A stretch of DNA of 64,000 bases from Ornithinimicrobium tianjinense. Lineage in GTDB: Bacteria; Actinomycetota; Actinomycetes; Actinomycetales; Dermatophilaceae. Shown piece after piece: positions 30,631 through 40,500 of the stretch; positions within the stretch are counted from its first letter, which is position 1; the number at the start of each line of letters is the position of its first letter. The DNA is taken from the NCBI RefSeq assembly GCF_014636495.1, contig NZ_BMEM01000002.1, positions 1 through 64,000 on the forward strand. The letters run 5' to 3'. A program made the position numbers and the translations under genes. A model generated the notes under the pieces. It ran no database searches, was not told the DNA's origin, and saw only the letters and a list, made by a program, of their open reading frames with translations.

Positions 30631-31440
30631 TCAGCCGTCCTCCAGGAGCCGGACGAGGGTGCGGGCGACGCCGTCCTCGTCGTTGCTGGCGACCACCTCG
30701 TCCGCGGCAGCCCGCACGTCCGCATGGGCGTTCGCGACGGCGAACGAGCGCCCCGCCCAGGTCAGCATCGGCAGGTCGTTGGGCATGTCCCCGAAGGCCC
30801 AGACGTCGGACGCCGTGATCTCCGGCTCCTGCTCGTCGCACCACTGCGCGAGCGCCACCGCCTTGGTCACTCCCCGGGGTCCGATCTCGGCCAGCCGGAC
30901 GGCGCCGGAGTGCGAGACCTCGGCCCGCTCCCCCACGATCGCGGCCACCATCGCGGTCAGCTCCTCCGTCTCCATCACCTCGTGGCGGACGAGCACCTTG
31001 CCCACCGAACGGCCCGCCAGCTCCTCGGCCTCGCAGACCATCCACTCCGGCCCGTGCACGCGGCTGCCGCGATAGGCGTGCTCGCGCGCCAGCCCCTCGA
31101 GCCCCTCCGTGGCCAGCCGGATGCCCGGTATGCCGTCACGCAGGTCCGCGATCAGCTCGCCCAGGACCTCGGCCTCCAGGAGCCGGTGGGAGACGATCCG
31201 ACGGCTCGAGAGATCGTAGGTGAAGGCTCCGTTGCCGCAGAGGGCGAGACCCTCGACGCCCAGGTCCGCGAGCTCGTCCATCCAGCGGGGTGGCCGGGCG
31301 GTGACCAGCACCACGCCGACTCCGGCCGCGCGCACGTCGTGCAGGACCCCGCGGGTGTAGTCGGTGACCGTCCCGTCGGTGCGCAGCAGGGTCCCGTCGC
31401 AGTCGGTGGCGACCACGCGCGGTCGCCGCCCTCCGCTCAT
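30631..31440 (-). CDS. HAD-superfamily (Cof-type) phosphatase
   Basis: 269 residues. The HAD motifs are: motif I VVATDCDGTLLRTDG, motif II VLVTARPP, the Lys in GVTKAVAL, and motif IV WAFGDMPNDLPML. A C2B cap lies between them. It dephosphorylates small phosphometabolites; the substrate cannot be told. ATG overlaps the RNB gene's stop as ATGA, so RNB, HAD and MFS form one operon. Confidence 0.9.
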   Translation of the reverse strand: MSGGRRPRVVATDCDGTLLRTDGTVTDYTRGVLHDVRAAGVGVVLVTARPPRWMDELADLGVEGLALCGNGAFTYDLSSRRIVSHRLLEAEVLGELIADLRDGIPGIRLATEGLEGLAREHAYRGSRVHGPEWMVCEAEELAGRSVGKVLVRHEVMETEELTAMVAAIVGERAEVSHSGAVRLAEIGPRGVTKAVALAQWCDEQEPEITASDVWAFGDMPNDLPMLTWAGRSFAVANAHADVRAAADEVVASNDEDGVARTLVRLLEDG

Positions 31441-32882
31441 GGACCGAGGACCAGGAGATCCACCTGGCCGCTGAGCACGTCCACGCGCTCCACCCGGACG
31501 CGCACCACGCTGCCGATCTCGGCCGTGCCGCGCGCCCGCTCGCTGACCGGGGGGTCGGTCAGCTGCACGACGACGCCCTTCTCGGTCCCGTCGACGACCA
31601 CGGCCTCGAACTCCTGGCCCACCCGGTCGGCCAGGACGGCCGCCTCGACGGCGCTCACGCAGGCGCGTTCCACGGCGCGCGCCCGGCGGTCAGCCTCCTC
31701 CATCACCTCCGGCAGGCCGGCCAGCGACTCCCGTGCCCAGCCCGGCACCTCGTCGCCGCTGCTCAGCGCCTCGCAGACGACGAGCCCGAAGCGGTCGACG
31801 AGCCGCCGCAACGGCGCGGTCACGTGGGCGTAGGGCGCGGCGATCGCCGCCTGCACCTGCTGCTCCGCGGGCGGCAGCTCGCCGTCGAAGGCGGTGTAGC
31901 CGGCTCCCCGGAACAAGGACGTGGCCGCCTGGACCACCGCGAGGTGGGCGGGGTCGGACTTGTCGAGCGTGCGCAGGAACTCGCCGTACGGCATACCCTC
32001 GGGCCACTCGGCCCCTAGGGCGCGCGCCTCGCGCCGGAAGCGCTGGACGGCGTCGTGGGGCGGGACGGGCATGGTGCGCAGGATCCCGACCCGGCCCTCG
32101 AGCATCAGCTGGGCGGCCACCATGCCGGTGAGGAGGGAGATCTGCGCGTTCCAGTCCTCGGCGGGCAGCAGCGGGCGAAGGCGCAGGACGTACTGGCCCT
32201 CGTCCGTCTGCTCGACCTCCTGCTCAGGCATGGGCAGGCTCGCGCCGCCGCGGGCCGCCTCCTGCTTGACGCGCAGCTCCCCGACCACCTTCAGCAGCTG
32301 CAGGACCTCCTCGCCCTCCCCGCCGTCGACGAGCGTCTGCACCTCGTCGTAGGTGTAGCGGCGCACGGAGCGGACCATGGCGCGGTAGAGCTCGACCTGT
32401 GAGTGCACGCCCTCGGCGTCGAGCCGGATGTCCCAGACAAAGGCGGGTCGCTGCTCCTCGGGCAGCAGGCTGGCGGCCCCCTCGCTCAGGGCCGGCGGGT
32501 GCAGCGGGACCCGCAGGTCCGGGCAGTAGACGGTCAGGCCGCGCCGCCGCGCCTCCGCGTCGACGGCTCCGCCCGGCCGCACGAACGCCGGGACGTCGGC
32601 GATGGCGTAACGGACGCGGTAGCCGTCCCCGTCACGCTCGATGTGCATCGCCTGGTCGAGGTCCATCGAGCCGGGCGGGTCGATCGTGATGAACGGCACG
32701 GAGGTCTCGTCCCGCTCCGGCAGGTCCGGCGTGGCGAGCGCCTGCTCGACCTCCTCCAGCACCTCGGCCGGGAAGTCCAGCGGGACCTCCTGCTCCTGGC
32801 GCGCCGCGGCGAAGGCCTGGGTGAGCAGCCGCCCGGTCTCGGTCGTCGGGGCGCCGGCAAGCTTGGTCGCACGCTGGATCAT
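31437..32882 (-). CDS. RNB-domain 3'-5' exoribonuclease
   Basis: 481 residues. RNase II/R catalytic domain: ITIDPPGSMDLDQAMHIERDG holds the metal-binding Asp cluster, followed by RYAIADVPAFVRPGGAVDAEA. A short C-terminal S1-like segment (VVVQLTDPPVSERARG, VRVRVERVDVLSGQVDLL) is present. It lacks the N-terminal cold-shock domains of E. coli RNase R, as is usual for this actinobacterial family. TAGGGT (32895-32890) lies 7 nt before ATG (leaderless), which fixes the start. Confidence 0.91.
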   Translation of the reverse strand: MIQRATKLAGAPTTETGRLLTQAFAAARQEQEVPLDFPAEVLEEVEQALATPDLPERDETSVPFITIDPPGSMDLDQAMHIERDGDGYRVRYAIADVPAFVRPGGAVDAEARRRGLTVYCPDLRVPLHPPALSEGAASLLPEEQRPAFVWDIRLDAEGVHSQVELYRAMVRSVRRYTYDEVQTLVDGGEGEEVLQLLKVVGELRVKQEAARGGASLPMPEQEVEQTDEGQYVLRLRPLLPAEDWNAQISLLTGMVAAQLMLEGRVGILRTMPVPPHDAVQRFRREARALGAEWPEGMPYGEFLRTLDKSDPAHLAVVQAATSLFRGAGYTAFDGELPPAEQQVQAAIAAPYAHVTAPLRRLVDRFGLVVCEALSSGDEVPGWARESLAGLPEVMEEADRRARAVERACVSAVEAAVLADRVGQEFEAVVVDGTEKGVVVQLTDPPVSERARGTAEIGSVVRVRVERVDVLSGQVDLLVLGP

Positions 32883-32889
32883 GAGCGCC

Positions 32890-32908
32890 ACCCTACGTGG
32901 CCTACCCT
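32890..32908. promoter_or_regulatory. Back-to-back leaderless promoters, RNB and yaaA
   Basis: The two divergent start codons (ATG at 32882 minus, GTG at 32916 plus) are only 33 bp apart. Each has a -10 box 7 nt away: TAGGGT (32895-32890, minus) and TACCCT (32903-32908, plus). Any -35 contacts must lie over the opposite promoter or inside the opposite gene, so the two promoters are likely mutually exclusive. Confidence 0.65.
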
Positions 32909-32915
32909 GCCTGAC

Positions 32916-33662
32916 GTGCTCATCCTCCTGCCGCCGTCCGAGTCCAAGGCCACCCGGGCGAGGGGTTCCGCGCTCCGCCCCGAGAGCCTCTCCTCCCCCT
33001 CCCTGACCGCGCCCCGGCTGGAGGTCGGCGAGGCTCTGGCGGCCGCGAGCCGACGGGAGGACGCCCCCTCCGTGCTCGGGGTCAGCGCCTCGCTGGGCGA
33101 GGAGATCGCGCGGAACACCCGCCTGCAGGATGCCCCCACCCTCGCGGCCCGGGACCTCTACACCGGGGTGCTCTACGACGCCCTCGACCTCGCCAGCCTC
33201 GACCCGGCGTCGACGCGCCGGGCCAACCGCCGCCTCGTCGTCGTCTCCGCTCTCTACGGCGCGCTGCGGATGAGCGACCGCGTGGCGCCCTACCGCCTGT
33301 CGATGGGCGTCAACCTGCCCGGGGTCGGCCCGCTCGCCAGCCACTGGCGCCCCCACCTGGAGGAGGTGCTGGTCGAGGCGGCCGGACGCGGACTGGTCGT
33401 CGACTGCCGTTCCAGCACGTATGCCGCGGCCTGGGTCCCGCAGGGCCCGCTGGCCGAGCGCTGGGTCACCGTGCGCGTGCCGGGCGCGACCCACATGGCC
33501 AAGCACACGCGAGGGCTCGTCGCCAGGGCGCTCTGCCAGGAGGCAGCCGACCCGCGCCACCCGAAGGCCTTGCCGGGACTGCTGACCCCGCGCTTCGAGG
33601 TGGAGCTGTCGCCCCCCGCACGCCCCGGGCGACCGTGGGTGCTCGACGTGCAGCCCGCCTGA
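32916..33662 (+). CDS. yaaA: Peroxide stress protein YaaA
   Basis: 248 residues, GTG start fixed by a TACCCT box 7 nt upstream. DUF328/YaaA family: the N-terminal LILLPPSESKA, then ALYGALRMSDRVAPYRLSMG and VDCRSSTYAAAW. In E. coli YaaA limits free iron during peroxide stress and binds DNA through a helix-hairpin-helix-like element. Its role here is inferred. It is convergent with the RNase H/phosphatase gene, with 12 bp between stops. Confidence 0.92.
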   Translation: MLILLPPSESKATRARGSALRPESLSSPSLTAPRLEVGEALAAASRREDAPSVLGVSASLGEEIARNTRLQDAPTLAARDLYTGVLYDALDLASLDPASTRRANRRLVVVSALYGALRMSDRVAPYRLSMGVNLPGVGPLASHWRPHLEEVLVEAAGRGLVVDCRSSTYAAAWVPQGPLAERWVTVRVPGATHMAKHTRGLVARALCQEAADPRHPKALPGLLTPRFEVELSPPARPGRPWVLDVQPA

Positions 33663-33674
33663 CCGGGCGTCGGC

Positions 33675-34892
33675 TCAGAGGTCGCGCAGGTGCCAGGTGT
33701 CGTTGACGAAGGCCACCTGCACGCCGCCGTCGGGCCACACCTCGACCGCGGTGAGAGACGCCGGCGCCGTGGCGATGGACCAGGCACGGTCGTGGTCGAT
33801 CCCCAGGAGTCGGCACAGGACCGACATGAGCGCCACGCGGTGGGTCGCCACGACGACCGTGCCGCCCCGTGCCAGCGCGCGCCCGAGAGCCGAGGCCACC
33901 CGCGCGTCGAGCTGGCGTCGCGTCTCCCCGCCCTGGGGCGCGAAGTCCGCGTCCGTGCGGAGTCGGAGAAGGTCCTCACCGGACTCGGCGACGAGGTCCG
34001 GCATCGCGCGACCGTCCCACTCGCCGAAGCCCTGCTCGTCCCAGTCGGCGTCCTGCTCACGCTCGACGCCGAGGAGGTCGGCGATCTCCTGCCCGGTCTG
34101 CCGGGCGCGGCGCAGCGAACTGGACACCACGGTGACGGGCCCGCGGGAGGAGCGGTCCACGAGGTCCTTGACCGCGCGGGCGGCGGCCCGGGCCTGGGAC
34201 AGCCCCGTCGCGTTGAGCGCGGGGTCGGCGCCGCCGCGACCGTCGAGACGGTGGGTCTGGGTGAAGTCGGTCACGCCGTGGCGCACCAGGATGAGCCGGG
34301 TCTGGCCCTCCAGCGTCGGGACCGTCTCCGGGGAGACGACGACGTCGCTGAGCGGGGCGCGCGGATCGCCGAAGGTGGGAGTGGCGAGGGCAGGCGCGCC
34401 CGTCGTCTCCTTCGGCCCTGGACCGGAGCTGTCGTCCGCCCCGTGGTCGCGGTGCACGGTGCGGCCGTCCATCCCCAGGTTCGACAGGGCGTCGGCCGCC
34501 TTGTTGTGGTCACGCGGGACCCAGCGGAACTCCACCGAGCCGCCAGCCTTGCGCACCTGGTCGACCAGGCGCCGAGCCTGGAGCGCCAGCCGCTGCATGT
34601 CGGCATGCTTGATCTTCCAGCGGCCGGACATCTGCTCGACGACGAGCTTGGAGTCCATCCGCACCTCGACCAGCGGCCCGTCCGTCAGGTAGCCGTCGAC
34701 CACCGCCTGCAGCCCGGCGATGAGTCCCTCGTACTCCGCGACGTTGTTCGACGCCCTCCCCAGCGGGGCGGCACGCTCGGCCAGGAGGGTGCCGGTGCGC
34801 GCGTCGCGCACGAGGGCACCGTAGCCCGCCACTCCCGGGTTGCCCCGGGAGCCGCCGTCGGCCTCGACGACCAGCGCGGTCGGCAGCGTCAC
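33675..34892 (-). CDS. Bifunctional RNase HI / histidine phosphatase
   Basis: 405 residues. N-terminal RNase H domain (1-135): VVEADGGSRGNPGVAGYGAL with the first acid, NNVAEYEGL, and VRMDSKLVVEQM, then WVPRDHNKAADALSN. A linker of about 55 residues follows. The C-terminal histidine phosphatase (CobC/alpha-ribazole type) has LILVRHGVTDFT and VVVATHRVALM. This fusion is known from mycobacteria (Rv2228c type). The GTG start overlaps the upstream stop as GTGA. Confidence 0.93.
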   Translation of the reverse strand: MTLPTALVVEADGGSRGNPGVAGYGALVRDARTGTLLAERAAPLGRASNNVAEYEGLIAGLQAVVDGYLTDGPLVEVRMDSKLVVEQMSGRWKIKHADMQRLALQARRLVDQVRKAGGSVEFRWVPRDHNKAADALSNLGMDGRTVHRDHGADDSSGPGPKETTGAPALATPTFGDPRAPLSDVVVSPETVPTLEGQTRLILVRHGVTDFTQTHRLDGRGGADPALNATGLSQARAAARAVKDLVDRSSRGPVTVVSSSLRRARQTGQEIADLLGVEREQDADWDEQGFGEWDGRAMPDLVAESGEDLLRLRTDADFAPQGGETRRQLDARVASALGRALARGGTVVVATHRVALMSVLCRLLGIDHDRAWSIATAPASLTAVEVWPDGGVQVAFVNDTWHLRDL

Positions 34893-35626
34893 AGACCCGA
34901 CTCCGGGGTCCGGACGAGGATCCGGCCGCACTCCTCGCAGCGCAGGACCTCGTCCTCCGCCGCAGTGCGGAACCGGCCCAGGTCGACGACGTTGAGCTCC
35001 AGGCGGCACCCGCCGCAGCGACGCTGCAGCAGTGGCGCGGCCCCGGTGCCGCTGTGCGCGCGGATGCGGTCGTAGAGCGCCAGCAGCTCGGCGGACACGT
35101 CGGCCGCGACGGCTGGGCGTCCCGAAGCCACGTCCTCGCGGTCGGCCGCAATGACGGCGAGCTTCTCGTCGCGGGCGGCGCGCAGCTCGGCGAGGCGGGT
35201 CGCGTGCTCGTCACGGGCGTCCACGGCGGCCTCGGCCACCCGCTGCGCCGCCTCCACCCGCTCCATGACCTCGAGCTCCTCGTCCTCCAGCACCGACTGG
35301 CGCCGGGCGAGCGACTCCAGCTCGTGCTGCAGCCCCTGGAGGTCCTTGGCCGTGCCCGTGCCGGCGGCGAGCCGGGCCTCGTCGCGAGCGGCCCGGTCGC
35401 GGACCTGCTGGACGGCCGCCTCGGCCTTGGCCACCTCGCGCTCCAGGTCGCTCAGCTGCGTCTCGGCGCGCACGACCTCGGCCCGCAGGTCCGCCTCGCT
35501 GGCCTCGAGCCGCGCGATGTCGATCAGCTCGGGCAGCGTCCTGGCCTGGTGGTCGAGCTGGCTGAGCCGGGTGTCGAGCTCCTGCAGGTCCAGCAGCCTG
35601 GCCTGCATCTGGGGGGTCGCCTTCAC
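34889..35626 (-). CDS. Coiled-coil zinc-ribbon protein (C4, DUF164-type)
   Basis: 245 residues. A long antiparallel coiled coil (residues 10-175, Glu/Arg/Ala heptads) is followed by a C-terminal zinc ribbon with CGGCRLEL and CEECGRIL. The family lies between the Nif3-like and RNase H genes in many actinobacteria and is thought to bind nucleic acid or act on RNA quality control, without firm proof. GTG overlaps the Nif3 stop as GTGA; AGGAG lies upstream. Confidence 0.9.
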   Translation of the reverse strand: MKATPQMQARLLDLQELDTRLSQLDHQARTLPELIDIARLEASEADLRAEVVRAETQLSDLEREVAKAEAAVQQVRDRAARDEARLAAGTGTAKDLQGLQHELESLARRQSVLEDEELEVMERVEAAQRVAEAAVDARDEHATRLAELRAARDEKLAVIAADREDVASGRPAVAADVSAELLALYDRIRAHSGTGAAPLLQRRCGGCRLELNVVDLGRFRTAAEDEVLRCEECGRILVRTPESGL

Positions 35627-36501
35627 GCGTCGTCTCCTGGTTCAGGGGGTGGGGTGGCACCGACCACGAAGTCCCACGGGTCGGTGCGCACGGTCGAGAT
35701 CTCGATGCTCACGCTATCCGGCAGGGCCGCCGCCAGCCGGTCCCGCAGTCCGGGGAGCCACAGCCACTCGCTGGCGAAGTGTCCCGCGTCGATGAGGTAT
35801 GGCGTCTCCGCCACCCCTGCCCCGGGGCCGCCCCGCAGCCGGGCGCGGGCGTGCGCCTCCTCCCGGGCCTCCAGTGCGGGGTGATGGCGCAGGTCGGCGG
35901 TGACGTACACGTCGGCACCGCTGCGGCGGACGGCGGCGAGCTCGGAGTCGCCCGCACCGCCGAGCACGGCCACCCGGCGGACGGGTGCGTCAGCGGGCCC
36001 GGCCACCCGGATCCCGCCGGCGGTCGGCGGCAGGGCCGCACCCAGCCGCTCGGCCAGGTCGCGCAGTGTCACGCTGTCCGGGAGCTCACCCACGCGGCCG
36101 AGCTCCTGGGCCTCCGAGACGGTCAGCGCCTCGGTCTGCTCGAGCCCGCAGGCGGACGCCAGGGCCTGGCCGACCCCCGGGTCCGCCACGTCGGCGTTGG
36201 TGTGGGCGCAGTAGAGCGCGACGTCGTTGACGACGAGGTCCGTCACCGCGGCGCCCTTCGCGGTCGTCGGGGCGACGGAGTGGATGCCGCGCAGCAGCAA
36301 GGGGTGGTGGGTGACGATCAGGTCCGCGCCCAGCCCGACCGCCTCGCCGATCACCGCCAGGGTCGGGTCCACCGCGAGCAGGATCGTGGAGACCGGCTGC
36401 TCAGGGTCGCCCGCCACGAGCCCGACCCGGTCCCAGGACTGGGCGGTGGCCGGCGGGTAGAACCCCTCCAGCACCTCGACCACCCGGGCGAGCGTCGGCA
36501 C
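35623..36501 (-). CDS. Nif3-like dinuclear metal-centre protein
   Basis: 292 residues. NIF3/GTP cyclohydrolase-like family: DRVGLVAGDPEQPV, DLIVTHHPLLLRG, LYCAHTNADVA and the C-terminal YVTADLRHHPALEA and IDAGHFASE hold the two-metal site. Function unsettled. I chose the GTG at 36501 (VPTLARVVEVLEGFYPP) because GGAG lies 5 nt upstream; an in-frame GTG at 36540 is possible but touches the tRNA. First gene of a tightly overlapped three-gene operon. Confidence 0.9.
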   Translation of the reverse strand: MPTLARVVEVLEGFYPPATAQSWDRVGLVAGDPEQPVSTILLAVDPTLAVIGEAVGLGADLIVTHHPLLLRGIHSVAPTTAKGAAVTDLVVNDVALYCAHTNADVADPGVGQALASACGLEQTEALTVSEAQELGRVGELPDSVTLRDLAERLGAALPPTAGGIRVAGPADAPVRRVAVLGGAGDSELAAVRRSGADVYVTADLRHHPALEAREEAHARARLRGGPGAGVAETPYLIDAGHFASEWLWLPGLRDRLAAALPDSVSIEISTVRTDPWDFVVGATPPPEPGDDA

Positions 36502-36541
36502 GCCCGCTCCGGCGGCCTGGTCCTCTCTGCTGTTCTGCACG

Positions 36542-36614
36542 TGGGCCCGGCCGGGCTCGAACCGACGACCTACGCGGTGTAAACGCGGCGCTCTACCAAC
36601 TGAGCTACAGGCCC
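36542..36614 (-). tRNA. tRNA-Val (anticodon TAC)
   Basis: 73 nt. Acceptor GGGCCTG pairs with CGGGCCC (one G-T), with discriminator A. D-arm is GTAGCTCAGTTGGTAGAGC and the T-arm contains GGTTCGAGCC. The 7-nt anticodon loop TTTACAC gives anticodon TAC, reading GUA. No CCA is encoded. It lies 40 bp before the Nif3-like gene on the same strand. Confidence 0.95.
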
Positions 36615-36707
36615 GTGCGGACACCCCAGCGCGGGGCTGCGAGGTGTCCGGCGTGCCATTGTGCCAGCCCGGGACCCCTGCCTGCGAACGACGGGCCCGG
36701 CCCCGGC

Positions 36708-37172
36708 TCAGATGCTGCGGACCGCCTCGTGCAGCAGGCCGATCGGGCGTTGCTCACCACGAGGGTTGACCAGGCTCCAGCGCACCGTCATGGTCGGGTC
36801 GACGAGGAAGGTGCCGCGGATCGCCATACCCGAGTCCTCGTCGAAGACGCCGTAGGCGCGGCTCGCCGCGCCGTGCGGCCAGAAGTCGGACAGGAGCGGG
36901 AAGCGGTAGCCCTCGCTGGCGGCCCAGGCGCGCAGCGCGTGCCGGGGGTCGCACGAGACGCCCACGACCTGGACGCGGTCGTTGACGAACTCGTCGATGT
37001 TGAGCTGGATCTCGAGCAGCTCCCCGGTGCAGATCGGGGAGAAGGCGAAGGGGAAGAAGACCAGGAGCGCGTGCCGGTCGGCCACCAGCTCCGAGAGTCG
37101 CACGGGGTCGTCGTGCTGGTCGGGCAGGACGAGCTCGGGAGCCCGGTCGCCCGGGCCGAGGCCTGGTGTCAC
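36708..37172 (-). CDS. Peroxiredoxin (AhpE-like)
   Basis: 154 residues, GTG start. Thioredoxin-fold peroxidase with the peroxidatic Cys in FFPFAFSPICTGEL, the spacing of AhpE/AhpC-TSA. VVGVSCDPRHALRAWA and FPLLSDFWPHGAASRAYGV follow. No second Cys is seen in the usual resolving position, so probably a 1-Cys type. The GTG overlaps the DUF3052 stop as GTGA. The aceE/DUF3052/peroxiredoxin neighbourhood is common in actinobacteria. Confidence 0.92.
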   Translation of the reverse strand: MTPGLGPGDRAPELVLPDQHDDPVRLSELVADRHALLVFFPFAFSPICTGELLEIQLNIDEFVNDRVQVVGVSCDPRHALRAWAASEGYRFPLLSDFWPHGAASRAYGVFDEDSGMAIRGTFLVDPTMTVRWSLVNPRGEQRPIGLLHEAVRSI

Positions 37173-37600
37173 TTGCGGCCGACCAGCCGCTGACCGACCC
37201 AGTCGCCCAGGGCCACGGCCCCGGAGGCGGTCAGCGAGCACGTGGTGCACGCCTCCTGGACGTCGTGGGCGGCCACCCGGTCGTCACGCCGGGCGCCCGG
37301 GGTGAGGAGGGCGATGAACCCCCCGTCCTCCATGGTCGTCAGCGCGTCCATGAGCTCGTCGGCGAGGTCACCGTCGCCCTCGCGCCACCACAGGAGGACG
37401 ACGTCGACGACGCCGTCGTAGTCCTCGTCCTCCAGCGGTCCCTCGGTGACGGCCTCGATCGCGTCACGGAGGTCCTCGGCGACGTCCTCGTCGTAGCCGT
37501 ACTCGATGACCACCTGCCCCGGGGCGAAGCCCATCTTGCGCACCGGGACGCCCAGCTGGCCGGGGTCAGCGGCCTCCACCTTGTCGTTGTCGCTTGCCAT
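37169..37600 (-). CDS. DUF3052 family protein
   Basis: 143 residues. GVPVRKMGFAPGQVVIEYGYDEDV and VVDVVLLWWREGDGDLADELMDAL are the DUF3052 signature. Function unknown. It is divergent from aceE, a conserved actinobacterial arrangement. ATG at 37600 is preferred because a TCTAGT box lies 7 nt upstream; a GTG three codons earlier (37609) is the alternative. It is coupled to the peroxiredoxin gene. Confidence 0.87.
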   Translation of the reverse strand: MASDNDKVEAADPGQLGVPVRKMGFAPGQVVIEYGYDEDVAEDLRDAIEAVTEGPLEDEDYDGVVDVVLLWWREGDGDLADELMDALTTMEDGGFIALLTPGARRDDRVAAHDVQEACTTCSLTASGAVALGDWVGQRLVGRK

Positions 37601-37683
37601 GGTGGCCACTAGAAAACTAGATCGCCCACCGGATGTAAAGACGCGACCGGGCGCGCCGCCCAGGACAGGCGGCCCGACGTCAC

Positions 37684-37698
37684 GTCACACGCCGTGAC
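37684..37698. promoter_or_regulatory. Inverted repeat in the aceE / DUF3052 intergenic region
   Basis: GTCAC-ACGCC-GTGAC, a 5-5-5 inverted repeat, lies 45 bp before the aceE start in the divergent intergenic region. It is a possible operator for a regulator of pyruvate dehydrogenase. No regulator is identified. Confidence 0.3.
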
Positions 37699-37743
37699 AG
37701 ACTGGGCCCGAGTGTGCCCCTACGTTCGAAAGGACATCTGAAG

Positions 37744-40500
37744 ATGCCTACGGAGCGCCCCGTCGGTCCGATCCTCAACGGTCTGCCCAGCCAGGTGCCG
37801 GACACCGACCCCGAGGAGACCCAGGAGTGGTTGGACTCGCTCGACGGCGCCATCGACGCCGGGGGCCGGCAGCGAGCCCGCTACCTGATGCTGCGGATGC
37901 TCGAGCGCGCCCGTGACTCGCAGGTCGGGATCCCGTCGCTGACGACCACCGACTACATCAACACCATCCCGCCGGAGCGTGAGCCCTGGTTCCCCGGCGA
38001 CGAGGACATGGAGCGTCGCTACCGCGCCTGGATCCGCTGGAACGCCGCGGTCATGGTGCACCGCGCCCAGCACCCCGACATCTCGGTCGGTGGCCACATC
38101 TCGACCTACGCCTCGATCTCCACCCTGTGGGAGGTCGGCTTCAACCACTTCTGGCGGGGCCGTGACCACGAGGGCGGCGGCGACCAGATCTTCTTCCAGG
38201 GTCACGCCTCCCCCGGCATCTACGCCCGTGCGTTCCTCGAGGGGCGTCTCGACGAGGCCGACCTGGACAGCTTCCGCCAGGAGAAGAGCAAGAAGCACGG
38301 CGACGCCGAGCCGCTCCCGTCCTACCCCCACCCGCGGAGCATGCCGCACTTCTGGCAGTTCCCCACGGTGTCGATGGGCCTGGGCCCGATGAACGCCATC
38401 TACCAGGCGGCCTTCAACAAGTACCTCCACAACCGCGGGATCAAGGACACCAGCCAGCAGCACGTCTGGGCCTTCCTCGGTGACGGCGAGATGGACGAGC
38501 CGGAGTCGCGTGGCCTGCTCCACGTGGCAGCCAACGACGAGCTCGACAACCTGACGTTCGTCGTCAACTGCAACCTGCAGCGCCTGGACGGCCCGGTCCG
38601 CGGCAACGGCAAGATCGTCCAGGAGCTGGAGAGCCAGTTCCGCGGTGCCGGCTGGAACGTCATCAAGGTCCTCTGGGGCCGCGGCTGGGACGAGCTCATC
38701 GCCCGCGACACCTCGGGCGCGCTCGTCAACCTCTTCAACTCCACCCCCGACGGGGACTACCAGACCTACCGCGCCAACGACGGCGCCTTCATCCGGGACC
38801 ACTTCTTCGGGCGCGACCCGCGCACCAAGGAGATGGTCAAGGACTGGAGCGACGACGACATCTGGTGGCGACTCAAGCGCGGCGGCCACGACTACCGGAA
38901 GGTGTTCGCGGCCTACCAGGCGGCGATGGCCCACACCGGTCAGCCCACGGTGATCCTGGCCCACACGATCAAGGGCTACTCCCTCGGCTCGCACTTCGCG
39001 GGCCGCAACGCCACGCACCAGATGAAGAAGATGACCCTTGACGACCTCAAGGGCTTCCGCGACAGCCTCAAGATCCCGATCACGGACGAGCAGCTCGAGG
39101 CCGACCCCTACCGCCCGCCGTACTACCACCCGGGCGAGGACGACCCGGCGATCCGGTACATGAAGGACCGGCGCACGAAGCTGGGCGGCTACCTCCCCAA
39201 GCGGGAGCCCGAGAGGGTCGCGGCTCTCGCGCTGCCCGAGGAGAAGGTCTACGACGTCGCCAAGAAGGGCTCCGGCAAGCAGCGGGTCGCGACCACCATG
39301 GCCCTGGTCCGCATCTTCAAGGAGTGGATGCGCGACAAGGAGTTCGGCAAGCACCTGGTGCCGATCATCCCGGACGAGGCGCGCACCTTCGGCATGGACA
39401 GCTTCTTCCCCACGGCGAAGATCTACAACGTCCACGGCCAGAACTACACCTCCGTCGACGCCGACCTGATGCTGGCCTACAAGGAGTCCACGAGCGGCCA
39501 GATCTGGCACGTGGGCATCAACGAGGGTGGCTCGGTCGCGGCCTACACCGCGGCGGGCAGCTCCTACGACACCCACGGTGTCCACATGGTGCCGTTCTAC
39601 ATCTTCTACTCGATGTTCGGCTTCCAGCGCACGGGCGACGGGATCTGGGCGGCGGCCGACCAGCTGACGCGCGGCTTCATGATCGGTGCGACAGCCGGCC
39701 GCACCACGCTGACGGGCGAAGGGTTGCAGCACGCCGACGGGCACTCCCTGCTGCTGGCCTCCACCAACCCGGCCTGCGTGGCCTACGACCCGGCCTACGC
39801 CTACGAGATGGCCCACATCCTGCCCGACGCCCTGCGGCGGATGTACGGCGAGAAGCCGGAGGACATCTTCTACTACCTCACGGTCTACAACGAGCCCATG
39901 CTGCAGCCGGCGGAGCCCGAGGACGTCGACGTCGAGGGCATCATCCGGGGCATGCACCGCATCAAGCGTGCGGAGCCGACCGGCGAGGGCCGCCACGTCC
40001 AGCTGCTCGCCTCCGGCGTCGGGGTGCCGTGGGCCCTCGAGGCCGAGGAGCTGCTGCGCGAGGACTGGGGCGTGAGCGCTGACGTCTGGTCCGTCACGTC
40101 CTGGTCCGAGCTCCGCCGCGAGGCGATGGAGTGCGACGAGGACGCCTTCCTGCACCCCGAGAAGGAGCGGCGTGTCCCCTACGTGACCCGTCGTCTGTCC
40201 GAGGGCACCGGCCCGGTCATCGCGACCAGCGACTGGATGCGCTCGGTGCAGGACCTGATCGCGCCCTGGGTGCCCGAGGACTACTACGCCCTCGGTGCGG
40301 ACGGCTTCGGCTTCGCCGACACCCGGGCCGCCGCTCGCCGGTTCTTCCACATCGACGGCCCGTCGATGGCGGTCAAGGCGCTCCAGATGCTGGCCGACCG
40401 CGGCGAGATCGATCCTGACGTCCCGCGTCAGGCCGCCGAGAAGTACCGTCTCCTCGACGTCTCGGCGGGCACGTCCGGCACCACCGGGGGCGACGCCTGA
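37744..40500 (+). CDS. aceE: Pyruvate dehydrogenase E1, homodimeric
   Basis: 918 residues. Thiamine-diphosphate decarboxylase of the pyruvate dehydrogenase complex, making acetyl-CoA for the fatty-acid genes that follow. The ThDP motif spans [14 protein letters not shown] to [15 protein letters not shown]. The C-terminal half has the transketolase pyrimidine-binding part ([22 protein letters not shown]) and AITASTS-type [20 protein letters not shown]. Start at 37744 follows AAAGGA; a reading 10 codons longer lacks a ribosome site. Confidence 0.97.
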   Translation: MPTERPVGPILNGLPSQVPDTDPEETQEWLDSLDGAIDAGGRQRARYLMLRMLERARDSQVGIPSLTTTDYINTIPPEREPWFPGDEDMERRYRAWIRWNAAVMVHRAQHPDISVGGHISTYASISTLWEVGFNHFWRGRDHEGGGDQIFFQGHASPGIYARAFLEGRLDEADLDSFRQEKSKKHGDAEPLPSYPHPRSMPHFWQFPTVSMGLGPMNAIYQAAFNKYLHNRGIKDTSQQHVWAFLGDGEMDEPESRGLLHVAANDELDNLTFVVNCNLQRLDGPVRGNGKIVQELESQFRGAGWNVIKVLWGRGWDELIARDTSGALVNLFNSTPDGDYQTYRANDGAFIRDHFFGRDPRTKEMVKDWSDDDIWWRLKRGGHDYRKVFAAYQAAMAHTGQPTVILAHTIKGYSLGSHFAGRNATHQMKKMTLDDLKGFRDSLKIPITDEQLEADPYRPPYYHPGEDDPAIRYMKDRRTKLGGYLPKREPERVAALALPEEKVYDVAKKGSGKQRVATTMALVRIFKEWMRDKEFGKHLVPIIPDEARTFGMDSFFPTAKIYNVHGQNYTSVDADLMLAYKESTSGQIWHVGINEGGSVAAYTAAGSSYDTHGVHMVPFYIFYSMFGFQRTGDGIWAAADQLTRGFMIGATAGRTTLTGEGLQHADGHSLLLASTNPACVAYDPAYAYEMAHILPDALRRMYGEKPEDIFYYLTVYNEPMLQPAEPEDVDVEGIIRGMHRIKRAEPTGEGRHVQLLASGVGVPWALEAEELLREDWGVSADVWSVTSWSELRREAMECDEDAFLHPEKERRVPYVTRRLSEGTGPVIATSDWMRSVQDLIAPWVPEDYYALGADGFGFADTRAAARRFFHIDGPSMAVKALQMLADRGEIDPDVPRQAAEKYRLLDVSAGTSGTTGGDA

